Assembly (NCBI RefSeq): GCF_023078355.1
Contig: NZ_CP095552.1
Coordinates: forward strand, 4,092,001 to 4,156,000
Source: Gordonia hongkongensis
GTDB taxonomy: Bacteria; Actinomycetota; Actinomycetes; Mycobacteriales; Mycobacteriaceae
Direction: 5' to 3'
Length of the DNA stretch: 64,000 bases
Part shown: positions 25,837 through 36,075 of the stretch, in pieces
Position numbering within the stretch: the first letter of the stretch is position 1
Layout: every line of letters begins with the position of its first letter
Notes under the pieces: generated by a model
Seen by the model: only the letters and a program-made list of their open reading frames with translations
The model's database searches: none
What the model was told of the DNA's origin: nothing
Made by a program: the position numbers and the translations under genes

Positions 25837-26730
25837 TCAGAGATCGTCGACGATGCGCTGACGCGCCCGCGCGTACTCCTCCTCGGTGACCGCGCCGGTG
25901 CGGCGCAGTTCGTCCAGCGACGCGAGCCGTTCGGCCGGCGAACGGCCCGGGTCACCACCCCGGCCCGACCCGCCACCGGCCTTGGTGAACGACGGGGGGT
26001 CCATTCGAGACGAGCTCGCCGAATCCGCCCGGACTCCCGCCCAGCCGCGCACGACCTCCATGACCTCCGCTCGGGCCGCGGGATTGGACCGCAGATCGAT
26101 CACGCCACTGCCCGCCACCCCGTGACGCCCCAGGATCTGCAGGATCTCGCCCAGCGGTTCCGCCTGACCGGTGAGATCGTAGGTCCGGCCGTCCTCTTCG
26201 GAGGTGAACCTGGCCGGCACCGAACCGGCGAGCAAAGCGGTTGCCTGCCAGTCGATCTCGAAGTCCTGAGACTCGGGATCGACCATCACGGCCAACCGAC
26301 GGGCGTGAAGCAGCGGCTGCTGGTAATGCGGCACGACCTTCCTCGTCGACACCTCGAACGGAGCGAGTCCCTCGGCGTGGATCCGGAGCCCGAGCTTCAT
26401 CAGCGGCTGGTCGTTGATCTCGACATTCGTCTGACCGATCGAGGTGATCTCGGCGATGCCGAACACTCCGGCGGCGCGCAGGCGTTCCAGCTTGGCGCCA
26501 CCCCGATAGTTGAACCACGCGATGGCAACGCCGAGAACGATATCCAGCACGGTGATGCCGATCCCGGTCCACAGCATCCACTCCGTGTCGGGTGCATCGA
26601 TCACGAAGTAGGCGACGAGGAAGATCGGACCGACGATCCCGCACAGCATGACAAACGCGAAAGTGCCCACGGCACTCCACACATGGGCAGGAACACGTGG
26701 CCCGGTCCCCGACTCTCCGAACATGGTCAT
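25837..26730 (-). CDS. Membrane protein with C-terminal SHOCT domain
   Basis: A 297-residue protein. Two membrane segments near the N-terminus (SAVGTFAFVMLCGIVGPIFL and WTGIGITVLDIVLGVAIAW) are followed by a cytoplasmic beta-rich region. After a Gly/Ser/Pro linker comes a SHOCT motif (RLASLDELRRTGAVTEEEYARARQRIVDDL, residues about 265-297), a short oligomerisation element. The start could be 26730 or ATG 26724. Role unknown; such proteins are common in actinobacteria. Confidence 0.78.
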   Translation of the reverse strand: MTMFGESGTGPRVPAHVWSAVGTFAFVMLCGIVGPIFLVAYFVIDAPDTEWMLWTGIGITVLDIVLGVAIAWFNYRGGAKLERLRAAGVFGIAEITSIGQTNVEINDQPLMKLGLRIHAEGLAPFEVSTRKVVPHYQQPLLHARRLAVMVDPESQDFEIDWQATALLAGSVPARFTSEEDGRTYDLTGQAEPLGEILQILGRHGVAGSGVIDLRSNPAARAEVMEVVRGWAGVRADSASSSRMDPPSFTKAGGGSGRGGDPGRSPAERLASLDELRRTGAVTEEEYARARQRIVDDL

Positions 26731-26962
26731 GCGCGAACTCTATGCGCGGACCTGCGGCGACGGAAGTTCGAAGGCCGAGGCGTCCCACCTTGGAACGACA
26801 TGGAAGCGCCACCGTTCGCAGTCGGCGCCGGATACGAGTAGTTCGCCGCACTTTCCCGGGTCAAAGTTGCCTGATCTGCGGTTTCGGCACGACCCGGAGA
26901 GTCTCGGTGGCACACTCTGCGCTCAGATGAGCACGCCGAGGCTCACCACCGAGAGGTTCCCC

Positions 26963-27820
26963 ATGGACGACACCCGCTCGCATCGGTTCACCCGGCTCCT
27001 CTCGACGATGGCCGTCACCGCCGCCATCGTCGCGAGCTCCGCCCTGAGTGGAGGCGGGGTCGCCTCGGCCGCACCACCGACGCCGACCCAATAACTCTGC
27101 GGCCAGAGCACCGACGATCCTGCCACCGATAAGTCCCTGCTTCTCTGGGGAAAGGTGAAGGGCACCAAGCCCGGTCAGATCGGCGACAACATCGACGTCA
27201 TTCAGCCGGGTCCCCAGTACCAGCCGAACCCGAAGTACGTGAAGTACTACGCAATCCGTCGAGGTGGTGACCACAAAGGTCACAACGATGACTTCCTGCT
27301 CCTACCCACCAACCGGATCAGGGGCATCGAATGCCCCTATCTGTACAACGGTTCCGAGTTGAACCTGTGGAGCGCGGCGTGGCTGCAGGCGGGCAAATTG
27401 GTCGCCAAGAATCCCACTCGACCGATTGCGATAGGGGTGAACTCCGCCACGGCGCGCTCGCAAAACCAGCTGCACATCCATCTGGCGCAGGTGAATCCCA
27501 CCACGCTGGCCGACCTGAGGGCGATCCCCAACCCGGAGACGCATCTGGACAACTGGACGAAGACCGACGTCGTCTTGAGGGTCAACAAGACCAAATCGAA
27601 GATCCCCCGGCACTTCCGCGTCGTCAAGTACACCGGCGGTCTGCCCGATCTGTTTCGTGTCCTGAAACGTCAGCTGCCCGCCACCGAGGACATGGCGGAC
27701 CAATCGATCGGCGTGGTCGATGCCGGCCAGCCCAACACCTACTTCGTCCTCACCAGCAATCCGAAACTGGGTGGTGCCGGGACGGGACTGATGGACATGA
27801 TCTACGGCTGGGGCGTCTGA
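26963..27820 (+). pseudogene. cdh: CDP-diacylglycerol pyrophosphatase (Cdh-like) with in-frame stop
   Basis: ATG 26963, after GAGAGG, opens a signal peptide (RFTRLLSTMAVTAAIVASSA, cut near ASAAP) that ends at TAA 27092-27094. The same frame then continues without shift through LCGQSTDDPATDK, LLLWGKVKG, LLPTNRIRGIECP and the HIT-like SQNQLHIHL to TGA 27820. These motifs are diagnostic of Cdh, which hydrolyses CDP-diacylglycerol to phosphatidate and CMP. A single base change creates the stop directly after the signal peptide, so the mature enzyme cannot be made without read-through or a sequencing error. GTG 27155 inside the domain has no proper ribosome site. The catalytic region is otherwise well preserved, suggesting a recent lesion. 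Confidence 0.8.
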
Positions 27821-27841
27821 CCCTCGGCAGGATCAACGACA

Positions 27842-27875
27842 AAGGCGCCCGGCCACTTTCGTGACCGGGCGCCTT
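27842..27875. terminator. Bidirectional terminator between cdh and tuf
   Basis: AAGGCGCCCGG (27842-27852) pairs with CCGGGCGCCTT (27865-27875) over a 12-base loop. It lies between convergent genes and gives a short T run in the tuf direction. A small GTGAGTCA tandem follows on the right. Confidence 0.8.
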
Positions 27876-27906
27876 CGACTCAGTGAGTCAGTGAGTCAGA
27901 ACGAGA

Positions 27907-29097
27907 TCACTTGGTGATCTTGGTGACTCGACCCGCACCGACGGTGCGGCCACCCTCGCGGATGGCGAAACGCAGGCCCTCGTCCATGGCGACCGGCTGG
28001 ATGAGCTTGACGCTCATCTCGGTGTTGTCGCCCGGCATGACCATCTCGGTGCCCTCGGGGAGGGTCACGACGCCGGTCACGTCCGTGGTACGGAAGTAGA
28101 ACTGCGGACGGTAGTTGTTGAAGAACGGGGTGTGACGGCCGCCCTCGTCCTTGGACAGGATGTACGCCTGGCCCTCGAACTCGGTGTGCGGGGTCGTGGT
28201 GCCCGGCTTCACGATGACCTGACCGCGCTCGACGTCCTCACGCTTGAGGCCGCGGAGCAGCAGACCGGCGTTGTCGCCTGCCTGTGCCGAATCGAGGAGC
28301 TTGTGGAACATCTCGATACCGGTGACGGTGGTCTTGGTGCTCTTCTCGCGGATGCCGACGATCTCGACTTCCTCGTTCACGTTGACCTCGCCGCGCTCCA
28401 CACGACCGGTGACCACGGTGCCGCGGCCGGTGATGGTGAAAACGTCCTCGACGGGCATGAGGAACGGCTTCTCGGTCTCGCGGACCGGGTCCGGGATCGA
28501 CTCGTCGACGGCAGCCATGAGCTCTTCGACCGACTTGGTCCACTCGGGGTCACCCTCGAGGGCCTTGAGAGCCGAGACCTTGACGACCGGGGCTTCCTCG
28601 TCGAACTCCTGGGCGGCCAGCAGTTCGCGGACCTCCATCTCGACGAGCTCGATGATCTCGTCGTCGTCGACCATGTCGGCCTTGTTCAGGGCGACCAGGA
28701 TGTAGGGCACACCGACCTGGCGGGCCAGCAGCACGTGCTCGCGGGTCTGCGGCATCGGGCCGTCGGTGGCGGCGACCACGAGGATCGCGCCGTCCATCTG
28801 GGCAGCACCGGTGATCATGTTCTTGATGTAGTCGGCGTGACCGGGGGCGTCGACGTGGGCGTAGTGACGCTTCTCGGTCTCGTACTCGACGTGCGAGATG
28901 TTGATCGTGATACCGCGAGCTTTTTCCTCGGGAGCCTTGTCGATCTGATCGAACGCGAAGCTCTTGTTGAGGTCCGGGTACTTGTCGTGCAGCACCTTGG
29001 TGATGGCCGCGGTCAGCGTGGTCTTGCCGTGGTCGACGTGACCGATGGTGCCGATGTTCACGTGCGGCTTGGTCCGCTCGAACTTCGCCTTCGCCAC
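27907..29097 (-). CDS. tuf: Elongation factor Tu
   Basis: A 396-residue GTPase that delivers aminoacyl-tRNA to the ribosome. G motifs are [21 protein letters not shown] and SALKAL; domains 2 and 3 are complete through the terminal GRVTKITK. The start is GTG 29097, after AGGAGG. It is the last gene of the str operon, 105 bases after fusA. A small CTGGG/CCCAG hairpin lies in that gap. Confidence 0.98.
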   Translation of the reverse strand: MAKAKFERTKPHVNIGTIGHVDHGKTTLTAAITKVLHDKYPDLNKSFAFDQIDKAPEEKARGITINISHVEYETEKRHYAHVDAPGHADYIKNMITGAAQMDGAILVVAATDGPMPQTREHVLLARQVGVPYILVALNKADMVDDDEIIELVEMEVRELLAAQEFDEEAPVVKVSALKALEGDPEWTKSVEELMAAVDESIPDPVRETEKPFLMPVEDVFTITGRGTVVTGRVERGEVNVNEEVEIVGIREKSTKTTVTGIEMFHKLLDSAQAGDNAGLLLRGLKREDVERGQVIVKPGTTTPHTEFEGQAYILSKDEGGRHTPFFNNYRPQFYFRTTDVTGVVTLPEGTEMVMPGDNTEMSVKLIQPVAMDEGLRFAIREGGRTVGAGRVTKITK

Positions 29098-29202
29098 TTG
29101 ATTGTCCTCCTGGACTTGTTGCTCTACTGGGCGGATCCCAGCAGGGGTTTTCTTCTTACGTTGGTGCGCAGAACTGGTCGGCGCATGTCGCTAGGACCGG
29201 AT

Positions 29203-31308
29203 TTACTCGCCGGTGGCCTTCGCGATGATTTCCTTCGACACGTTCGCGGGAACCTCCGCGTACGAATCGAACACCATGGAGTAGTTTGCCCGGCCCTGGG
29301 TCTTCGACCGGAGGTCTCCGATGTAGCCGAACATCTCCGACAGCGGCACCTGTGCCTTCACGACACGCGCACCACTGCGCTCCTCCATGGCCTGGATCTG
29401 GCCACGGCGGGAGTTCAGGTCGCCGATCACGTCACCCATGTAGTCCTCGGGAGTCGTGACCTCGACGGCCATCAGGGGCTCGAGGATGACCGGACCGGCC
29501 ATCCGCGCAGCTTCCTTCAGGGCCTGCGAGCCGGCGATCTTGAACGCCATCTCCGAGGAGTCGACGTCGTGGTACTGACCGTCGAGCAGGGTGACCTTCA
29601 GGTTCACCAGCGGGTATCCGGCGAGGACACCGTACTGCATGGCGTCCTGGGCACCGGCGTCCACCGACGGGATGTACTCGCGCGGGACGCGGCCACCGGT
29701 GACGGCGTTGGCGAACTCGTAGGTCGCACCGTCCTCGGCGTCCACCAGGGGCTCGAGCTTGATGATGACCTTCGCGAACTGGCCCGATCCACCGGTCTGC
29801 TTCTTGTGGGTGAACTCGTGCTTCTCGACCGTCTTGCGGATGGTCTCGCGGTAGGCCACCTGCGGCTTGCCGACGTTGGCCTCGACCTTGAACTCGCGCT
29901 TCATGCGGTCGACGAGGATGTCGAGGTGGAGCTCGCCCATACCGCCGATGACGGTCTGGCCGGTCTCCTCGTCGAGCTGGACCGAGAAGGTCGGATCCTC
30001 TTCGGCGAGCTTCTGGATCGCGGTGCCCAGCTTCTCCTGGTCGGACTTGGTCTTCGGCTCGATCGAGACGTTGATGACCGGGTCCGGGAAGCTCATGGAC
30101 TCGAGCACGATCGGCGACGCCGAATCGCACAGGGTGTCACCGGTGGTGGTGTCCTTGAGACCGATCATCGCGTAGATGTGGCCCGCGGTGGCGTCCTCGA
30201 CCGGGTTCTCCTTGTTGGCATGCATCTGGAAGAGCTTGCCGACGCGCTCCTTCTTGCCCTTGGTCGCGTTGAGCACCTGGGTGCCGGCGTTGATCTTGCC
30301 GGAGTACACGCGCACGAAGGTGAGCTTGCCGAAGAACGGGTGAGCCGCGATCTTGAACGCGAGAGCCGAGAACGGCTCGTCCGCGGACGGCTTGCGCGAG
30401 AGGATCTCCTCCTCGTCGCCCACGGCGTGACCCTCGACCGACGGCACGTCCAGCGGGGACGGCAGGTAGTCGATGATCGCGTCGAGCATGGGCTGCACGC
30501 CCTTGTTCTTGAACGCCGAGCCACAGATCACCGGGTAGAACTCACGGGCGATCGTGAGCTTGCGGATCGCGCCCTTGATCTCCTCGGTGGTCAGCTCTTC
30601 GCCGCCGAAGTACTTCTCGAGCAGTGCCTCGTCGGTCTCGGCGACCGTCTCGAGGAGCTTCTCGCGGTACTCCGCAGCCTGGTCGACCAGATCGGCGGGG
30701 ATCTCCTCGATGGTCGGCGCAGCGCCGATCTCGACGGTTCCGCGCCAGGTGATCGCCTTCTGCTCGATGAGGTCGACGACGCCGTCGAAGTTGTCCTCGG
30801 CGCCGATCGGCAGCTGCAGGACCAGCGGCTTGGCGCCGAGGCGCTCCTCGATGGTGCGCACGGTGAAGAAGAAGTCCGCACCGAGCTTGTCCATCTTGTT
30901 GACGAAGCAGATACGCGGGACGTCGTACTTCTCCGCCTGACGCCAGACCTGCTCGGACTGCGGCTCGACGCCTTCCTTGCCGTCGAACACGGCGACCGCG
31001 CCGTCGAGCACGCGGAGGCTGCGCTCCACCTCGACGGTGAAGTCGACGTGGCCGGGGGTGTCGATGATGTTGATCTGGTTCTTGTTCCAGAAACACGTCA
31101 CCGCCGCGGAGGTGATGGTGATCCCCCGCTCCTTCTCCTGCTCCATCCAGTCGGTGGTCGAGGCACCGTCGTGGGTTTCACCGATCTTGTAGTTCACACC
31201 GGTGTAGAAGAGGATTCGCTCGGTGGCGGTGGTCTTGCCGGCATCGATGTGGGCCATGATGCCGATGTTGCGAACCTTGTTCAGGTCGCTGAGCACTTCC
31301 TGTGCCAC
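29203..31308 (-). CDS. fusA: Elongation factor G
   Basis: A 701-residue translocase GTPase. It has [23 protein letters not shown] and NKMDKLGAD in domain I, then domains II-V to the C-terminus. The start is GTG 31308. Its position between rpsG and tuf is the standard str operon order. No frame disruption is seen. Confidence 0.98.
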   Translation of the reverse strand: MAQEVLSDLNKVRNIGIMAHIDAGKTTATERILFYTGVNYKIGETHDGASTTDWMEQEKERGITITSAAVTCFWNKNQINIIDTPGHVDFTVEVERSLRVLDGAVAVFDGKEGVEPQSEQVWRQAEKYDVPRICFVNKMDKLGADFFFTVRTIEERLGAKPLVLQLPIGAEDNFDGVVDLIEQKAITWRGTVEIGAAPTIEEIPADLVDQAAEYREKLLETVAETDEALLEKYFGGEELTTEEIKGAIRKLTIAREFYPVICGSAFKNKGVQPMLDAIIDYLPSPLDVPSVEGHAVGDEEEILSRKPSADEPFSALAFKIAAHPFFGKLTFVRVYSGKINAGTQVLNATKGKKERVGKLFQMHANKENPVEDATAGHIYAMIGLKDTTTGDTLCDSASPIVLESMSFPDPVINVSIEPKTKSDQEKLGTAIQKLAEEDPTFSVQLDEETGQTVIGGMGELHLDILVDRMKREFKVEANVGKPQVAYRETIRKTVEKHEFTHKKQTGGSGQFAKVIIKLEPLVDAEDGATYEFANAVTGGRVPREYIPSVDAGAQDAMQYGVLAGYPLVNLKVTLLDGQYHDVDSSEMAFKIAGSQALKEAARMAGPVILEPLMAVEVTTPEDYMGDVIGDLNSRRGQIQAMEERSGARVVKAQVPLSEMFGYIGDLRSKTQGRANYSMVFDSYAEVPANVSKEIIAKATGE

Positions 31309-31352
31309 TTAATCGCCTCGCATTTTCGCTAGAGGTGTTGGGTCTGAGGTGG

Positions 31353-31392
31353 AACCGTCCGCGGCGTCGGGTTCCCGACGCCGCGGACGGTT
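31353..31392. terminator. 19-bp perfect hairpin between rpsG and fusA
   Basis: The arms 31353-31371 and 31374-31392 are fully complementary (AACCGTCCGCGG and CCGCGGACGGTT at the ends) with only two unpaired central bases in the strict alignment. It lies 5 bases beyond the rpsG stop within the str operon. It could attenuate, process or protect the transcript rather than end it, since no T run follows on the transcribed strand. Confidence 0.6.
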
Positions 31393-31396
31393 GGTG

Positions 31397-31867
31397 TCAC
31401 CAGCGGTAGTGCGCGAACGCCCGGTTGGCCTCGGCCATCTTGTGGGTGTCCTCGCGGCGCTTCACCGAAGCACCGAGACCGTTGGACGCGTCCAGCAACT
31501 CGTTGGCGAGACGCTCGACCATGGTCTTCTCACGACGCTGGCGGCTGAAGCTGACGAGCCAGCGGAGCGCGAGGGTGTTGGCGCGGTTCGGCTTGACCTC
31601 GATCGGCACCTGGTAGGTGGCACCACCGACGCGGCGGCTCTTCACCTCGAGGGTGGGCTTCACGTTGTCGAGAGCGCGCTTGAGGGTGACGACCGGATCG
31701 GTGCCGGTCTTGTCGCGAGCCTGCTCGAGGGCGCCGTAGACGATGCGCTCGGCGGTCGACTTCTTGCCGTCCAGCAGGATCTTGTTGACCAGCTGGGTGA
31801 CCAGCGGCGAACCGTAGACGGGATCGTTGATGAGGGGGCGCTTGGGAGCGGGTCCTTTACGTGGCAT
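31397..31867 (-). CDS. rpsG: 30S ribosomal protein S7
   Basis: A 156-residue primary 16S rRNA-binding protein that starts 3'-domain assembly. It begins [11 protein letters not shown] and includes [16 protein letters not shown] and [17 protein letters not shown], all characteristic. The length is exactly the family norm. It follows rpsL by 6 bases. Confidence 0.98.
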   Translation of the reverse strand: MPRKGPAPKRPLINDPVYGSPLVTQLVNKILLDGKKSTAERIVYGALEQARDKTGTDPVVTLKRALDNVKPTLEVKSRRVGGATYQVPIEVKPNRANTLALRWLVSFSRQRREKTMVERLANELLDASNGLGASVKRREDTHKMAEANRAFAHYRW

Positions 31868-31873
31868 GACTTA

Positions 31874-32245
31874 TCAGTTCCCCTTCTTGGCGCCGTAGCG
31901 GCTGCGAGCCTGCTTGCGGTCCTTGACACCCTGGGTGTCGAGCGAGCCGCGGATGATCTTGTAGCGCACACCCGGGAGGTCCTTCACACGACCGCCGCGG
32001 ACGAGCACCATCGAGTGCTCCTGCAGGTTGTGGCCTTCGCCGGGGATGTAGGCGGTGACCTCGACCGAGCTGGTCAGGCGCACACGGGCGACCTTGCGCA
32101 GCGCCGAGTTCGGCTTCTTGGGGGTGGTGGTGTAGACGCGGGTGCACACGCCACGACGCTGCGGGCTTCCCTTGAGGGCCGCGGTCTTGGTCTTGGCAGC
32201 CTTGTCGTGACGGCCCTTGCGGACCAGCTGATTGATGGTTGGCAC
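31874..32245 (-). CDS. rpsL: 30S ribosomal protein S12
   Basis: A 123-residue decoding-centre protein. The start is GTG 32245, giving [14 protein letters not shown] as residues 2-15; the longer in-frame ORF to 32335 is not used. Lys43 (TPKKPNS) and Lys88 (GRVKDLPG), the classic streptomycin-resistance positions, are both the sensitive wild type. GAGGAAC precedes the start. It is the first gene of the str operon. Confidence 0.97.
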   Translation of the reverse strand: MPTINQLVRKGRHDKAAKTKTAALKGSPQRRGVCTRVYTTTPKKPNSALRKVARVRLTSSVEVTAYIPGEGHNLQEHSMVLVRGGRVKDLPGVRYKIIRGSLDTQGVKDRKQARSRYGAKKGN

Positions 32246-32695
32246 TAGGTGTTCGTTCCTCTTTGTCATCGGTTGTGGTTGGTGCTCCGGGCAAGCACGA
32301 AGTGGCTCGCAGGCCTGTTTTCGCGGCTTCCACAACTCGCCCCACCAGCACGTATGTGCTGGTCAGTACATTTTCGCTACCCCGAGGTCGGGCGTGTCAT
32401 ACACTCGACAGCGGATTCGCCTGTCAGCCCCTCTGCCGGCCGTACCCCGAGATGCTCGGCGGCTCGAGAGCCGTAGGGCAGGCATGCGGACTGGCCCAGC
32501 ATGGGCCGGGCACCGACGATCCACTCTACCGATCGGGTTTACACAGGTCAAAAAACGGATCCTGCACGCAACCGGCAGGTGAACGGGTCGTGCACGATCG
32601 GGTCCGGGTCACGCTCGTGCTCGGCGTGCCCCTCTCACTTCTACACCGTGAAACCGCATGCGTCGAGGGCGCGAACCGCGGGTGCGACCATTCCG
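32246..32695 (-). promoter_or_regulatory. 450-base leader/promoter region of the str operon
   Basis: No credible gene is seen here. On the minus strand CTGACA (32422-32427) and TGTATG (32398-32403) are spaced by 18 bases and could be -35 and -10 elements. Downstream, ACCAGCAC-GTAT-GTGCTGGT at 32344-32363 forms an 8-bp hairpin within the likely leader. The length suggests a long leader or several start sites. Confidence 0.4.
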
Positions 32696-33469
32696 TCATC
32701 CGCGCTGCACGGGTCGCCTGAGCTGCTCGATCACGGGTGCGGACGGGCTCTCGGGGTCGCGCGGTCGCCGCGTCGGCGAGGACTGGCCGCCGAACCACCG
32801 ATCGACGATCGTCGCCTGCCGTTCCACCTCGCCCCGGCGCGGCATGTGGTGGTTCTCACCGACATCGCGCACGCCGTACACGTCCTCGCCCAGTTCGTAC
32901 CGGGCCTGGTCGCCCAGCGCATCGGCGAGGAACCCGGCAGGGGAACGGGCAGCGGCGATCTGCCAGGCGTGGACCAGTTCGTGGATGAGCAGCTGACCCG
33001 GCACCGGATATGCCCTGGTCCCCGGCCCCAGGGTCGCGTCGAGGTGCGACCCGAGATTGCAGAGGATGCGTCCGTCGACCGCTGGCACCGTGAATGCGCG
33101 CCCGCCCCGACCGGCGAGATCGGTGAGGACGACGTCATCGAGCCACGCCGCGTCCCCGAAGACCGCCACGCCCACGCTTCGCTCGGCCGGGGTCAACCCG
33201 CGATGACGCACGCGGCGGCGGATGACGTTCGACGTGACGAGGCCCGCGACCAGCACGACGACGAACCCGAGCGGGCCGAGCCAGATCGTCACCGGCACCA
33301 GGTGCACCGCGAGGAGCACACCTGCCGTGGCCGCCGGGGCGTCGCCGAGTCGTCCCGCCCCGAGTCGGCGGGCGACGGAGAGCACCGTGCCGAGCAGGCG
33401 CCCGTAGGCCCGGGCGGCCGCGATGACCGAACGGCGCAGGCGCGTCGTGGACGCCGGGCGGGGCATCAT
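32696..33469 (-). CDS. Membrane-associated zinc-metallopeptidase-like protein
   Basis: A 257-residue protein. It has two adjacent hydrophobic segments (ATAGVLLAVHLVPVTIWL and LGFVVVLVAGLVTS) and a C-terminal domain with LLIHELVHAWQ, an HExxH-type zinc site. The segment DGRILCNLGSHLDATLGPGTRAYPV precedes it, and DALGDQARYELGEDVYG follows. It resembles DUF4157-like peptidase remnants, but no family is certain. The start overlaps the xth stop as ATGA (33466-33469), so it is co-translated with exonuclease III. Confidence 0.65.
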   Translation of the reverse strand: MMPRPASTTRLRRSVIAAARAYGRLLGTVLSVARRLGAGRLGDAPAATAGVLLAVHLVPVTIWLGPLGFVVVLVAGLVTSNVIRRRVRHRGLTPAERSVGVAVFGDAAWLDDVVLTDLAGRGGRAFTVPAVDGRILCNLGSHLDATLGPGTRAYPVPGQLLIHELVHAWQIAAARSPAGFLADALGDQARYELGEDVYGVRDVGENHHMPRRGEVERQATIVDRWFGGQSSPTRRPRDPESPSAPVIEQLRRPVQRG

Positions 33470-34341
33470 TCCGGCGTCTGCGGCAGTTTCACCTTCGTCG
33501 CACCGGGTTTCGCCGGATTCGACGGCGGCGGGACCACCGGTCCGATGTCGCCATCGGGAGCCTCGTCGAGGTCGACGATGACCGGCGCGTGGTCACTCGG
33601 CTTGCTGCCCTTGCGTGCTTTCCGGTCGATCCAGGCGGCCGCGAGGCGATCGGCAGCGGACGCTCCGGCGAGGATCAGGTCGATGCGCATCCCGAGGTCT
33701 TTGTGGAACATGCCGGCGCGGTAGTCCCAGTAGCTGAACACACGCTCGTTCGGCCACCGGTCCCGGACGACGTCGCGCAGGCCCATCGATTCGAAGGTGG
33801 CCAGCGCGGCCCGTTCCGCCGGGGTGACGTGGGTGTGTCCCACATACGCGGCGGGGTCGAACAGGTCGGCGTCGGCCGGTGCGATGTTCATGTCGCCGCA
33901 CAGGAGTGTCGTGGTCGGGTCCTCCACGGCGCGGGCCAGCGCCGCGAGCCACTCGAGTTTGTAGGTGTAGTGGTCCGAGTCCGGGGTTCGGCCGTTCGGC
34001 ACGTACAGCGAGTGGATCCGGAGTCCGCCGCACACCGCCGACACCGCCCGCGCCTCGAGAGTCGACGGGTCGGGGTATCCGGGCATGCCGTCGAATCCGA
34101 TCCGGACGTCGTCGAGTCCGACCCGCGACAACAGCGCCACCCCGTTCCACTGCCCCTGTCCGGCGTGCGCGACCTCGTATCCGCGCTCGGCGAGATCAGT
34201 GCCGAGTGACTCGTCGAACGCGGCGTCGGAGAGTTTGGTCTCCTGCAGGCACACCACGTCGGGTCGGCGCTCGTCGAGCCAGGGCAACAGGCGCGGGATG
34301 CGCTGCTTCACGGAGTTCACGTTCCAGGTCGCCACGCGCAT
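33466..34341 (-). CDS. xth: Exodeoxyribonuclease III (AP endonuclease)
   Basis: A 291-residue EEP-fold nuclease for base-excision repair at abasic sites. Motifs are TWNVNSVKQR, CLQETKL, SLYVPNGR, LCGDMNIAP, FSYWDYRAGMF, RIDLIL and the catalytic KPSDHAPVIVDL. ATG 34341 gives the usual MRVATWN start; upstream in-frame codons to 34695 have no family support. The C-terminal 30 residues are a Pro-rich tail. Confidence 0.93.
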   Translation of the reverse strand: MRVATWNVNSVKQRIPRLLPWLDERRPDVVCLQETKLSDAAFDESLGTDLAERGYEVAHAGQGQWNGVALLSRVGLDDVRIGFDGMPGYPDPSTLEARAVSAVCGGLRIHSLYVPNGRTPDSDHYTYKLEWLAALARAVEDPTTTLLCGDMNIAPADADLFDPAAYVGHTHVTPAERAALATFESMGLRDVVRDRWPNERVFSYWDYRAGMFHKDLGMRIDLILAGASAADRLAAAWIDRKARKGSKPSDHAPVIVDLDEAPDGDIGPVVPPPSNPAKPGATKVKLPQTPE

Positions 34342-34411
34342 GCGACCACGGTAGTACCCCGCCATCGGGGCCCGGCCACCGCCGATCGCGGACCCGGCCT
34401 TTCGTTCCACG

Positions 34412-36067
34412 GTGACGTGTGTCACGTTGGTGGGTATCGACACGTTGCACCGCACCTCCGATTCGTCGCCCCGACGGCCCGTCATCGAGTCGTCGTGGCG
34501 TCGGTCGGAGCTGTCCGGGGTCCGCCCCGAGGACCGGACGCCGACGCAGGTCCAGGACATCGCTGCCGCCGACCCGCTGCTCGACGCCGCCCGCCCGGTC
34601 CTCGATGACGCCGCCGCCCGACTCGCCGACACCGATGTCTCGCTGCTGCTCGTCGACCACGAGTGCCGGATGGTGACGCGGGTGGCGTTCGGCACGACCG
34701 TGGAGCGCCGTCTCGACGCGATCGGCGCCTCGCCGGGCGTGCCGTTCGGCGAGGACGTCGTCGGGACGACAGCCCTCGGTACCCCGGCGGAGACCCGGGG
34801 CGGGATCGTCGTGAACAGCTCCGAGCACTACCTGGACCAGTTCAAGTCGATCAGTTGCTTCGGACAGCCGATCATCCATCCCGCGACCCGCAGGCTGGCC
34901 GGGATCATCTGCATGTCCGAGATCGCCGATCGCATCAACCCCTTGGCGATCCCGGTCGTCAACGGGATCGTCGTCGACATCGCCGACCGCCTGCTGGACC
35001 GGTCGCGAGCGCACCAGCGATGCGTCCTCGACGCGTTCCAGCGCGCCGCACCGCGTCGCGACCTCGCCGTCGCGGCCATCGGCGACGACCTCCAGCTCAC
35101 GAATGCCCTTGCCGCCGAACTGCTCTCCCCCACCGACATCGGCGCGATGCGGATCGTCGCGACCGATCCCGCACTGCGCGCGACGGTGCTGCCGCTGACC
35201 CTGGTGTCGGGCGCCGAGGTCGAGGTCGCCGTCGAACCCGTGCCGGGCGCCTGCGGCGCGGCGCTGTTCCGCTTCCGGCCGGTCAGCGAGCCGCCGCCGA
35301 GGCGGTCCGCGCCACCGACCGCCCCGTCCCGCACCAGCGTCGCGATCACCGGCGAACCGGGGACCGGACGCAGCACCCACGCCGCTGCGCTCGCCGCCGA
35401 AGCCGATTCGCCACCGGTGATCGTCGATGTCGCCGACGAGATCATCAGCGGTCGTCGCCCCGACATCCCCGCGTTCGTCGGACGCGCCCGGTCGATGAGC
35501 ACGACCCTGGTGATCGACGGCGTCGATCTCCTCGACGCGCAGTCGGTCGCCCTACTCGGGCGCGTGGCGGTGTCGAGCTCGCCGGAGTCGCCGCTGATCG
35601 TCGTCGGCGGGCCGCGCGACCAGGCGAGTCCGGGAGTCGCCGCACTCCTCGCCCGGTGCGCCACACGGGTCGATCTCGCTCCACTACGTCATCGGACCTC
35701 GGAGCTGGCGTCGATCGCGAGCAGCGCACTGACCGACATCGACCCGGAGCTCACGCTGTCCGGACTGGCGACGGACGCCCTGCTGTGCGACGACTGGCCC
35801 GGGAACCTCACCGAGCTCAACTCGGTGCTCCGGCAGGCCGCCCTGGCGTGCCGAGCGCGCGCCGCGCGGGTCGTCGAACCCGCCGACCTGCCACCCGCCT
35901 ATCGGACGACCAGCCGGGCCGCGCACCTGTCCGGCCGGGAACAGGCCGAGCGCACCGCGATCGTCGAGGCGCTGGACCGCGCCCGCGGCAACAAGGTGCA
36001 TGCCGCAAGGGATCTCGGCATCAGCCGGACGACGCTGTACTCGCGGATGCGCGCACTGGACATCTGA
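34412..36067 (+). CDS. AcoR-like GAF/Fis-type activator with degenerate AAA+ domain
   Basis: A protein of up to 551 residues. The N-terminal VIESSWRRSELSGV and GAF-like domain (GVPFGEDVVGTTALGTPAETRGGIVV, then HPATRRLAGIICMSEIAD) match acetoin/alcohol catabolism activators. A central Walker A (GEPGTGRST) and TLVIDGVDLLD are present, but the GAFTGA loop that contacts sigma-54 is missing and the domain is short. The C-terminus is a Fis helix-turn-helix (NKVHAARDLGISRTTLYSRMRAL). It probably activates the aldehyde and alcohol dehydrogenase genes at 37.4-40.1 kb. GTG 34412 lies inside a GTGAC-N4-GTCAC dyad, so a later start such as GTG 34430 is possible. Confidence 0.8.
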   Translation: MTCVTLVGIDTLHRTSDSSPRRPVIESSWRRSELSGVRPEDRTPTQVQDIAAADPLLDAARPVLDDAAARLADTDVSLLLVDHECRMVTRVAFGTTVERRLDAIGASPGVPFGEDVVGTTALGTPAETRGGIVVNSSEHYLDQFKSISCFGQPIIHPATRRLAGIICMSEIADRINPLAIPVVNGIVVDIADRLLDRSRAHQRCVLDAFQRAAPRRDLAVAAIGDDLQLTNALAAELLSPTDIGAMRIVATDPALRATVLPLTLVSGAEVEVAVEPVPGACGAALFRFRPVSEPPPRRSAPPTAPSRTSVAITGEPGTGRSTHAAALAAEADSPPVIVDVADEIISGRRPDIPAFVGRARSMSTTLVIDGVDLLDAQSVALLGRVAVSSSPESPLIVVGGPRDQASPGVAALLARCATRVDLAPLRHRTSELASIASSALTDIDPELTLSGLATDALLCDDWPGNLTELNSVLRQAALACRARAARVVEPADLPPAYRTTSRAAHLSGREQAERTAIVEALDRARGNKVHAARDLGISRTTLYSRMRALDI

Positions 36068-36075
36068 GCGCGCGG

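Noticed and set aside
28132..31332. A 1066-codon open frame on the plus strand
   Set aside because: It lies antisense to tuf and fusA, is rich in Asp, Leu, Val and Arg as expected for the complement of GC-rich codons, and matches no family.
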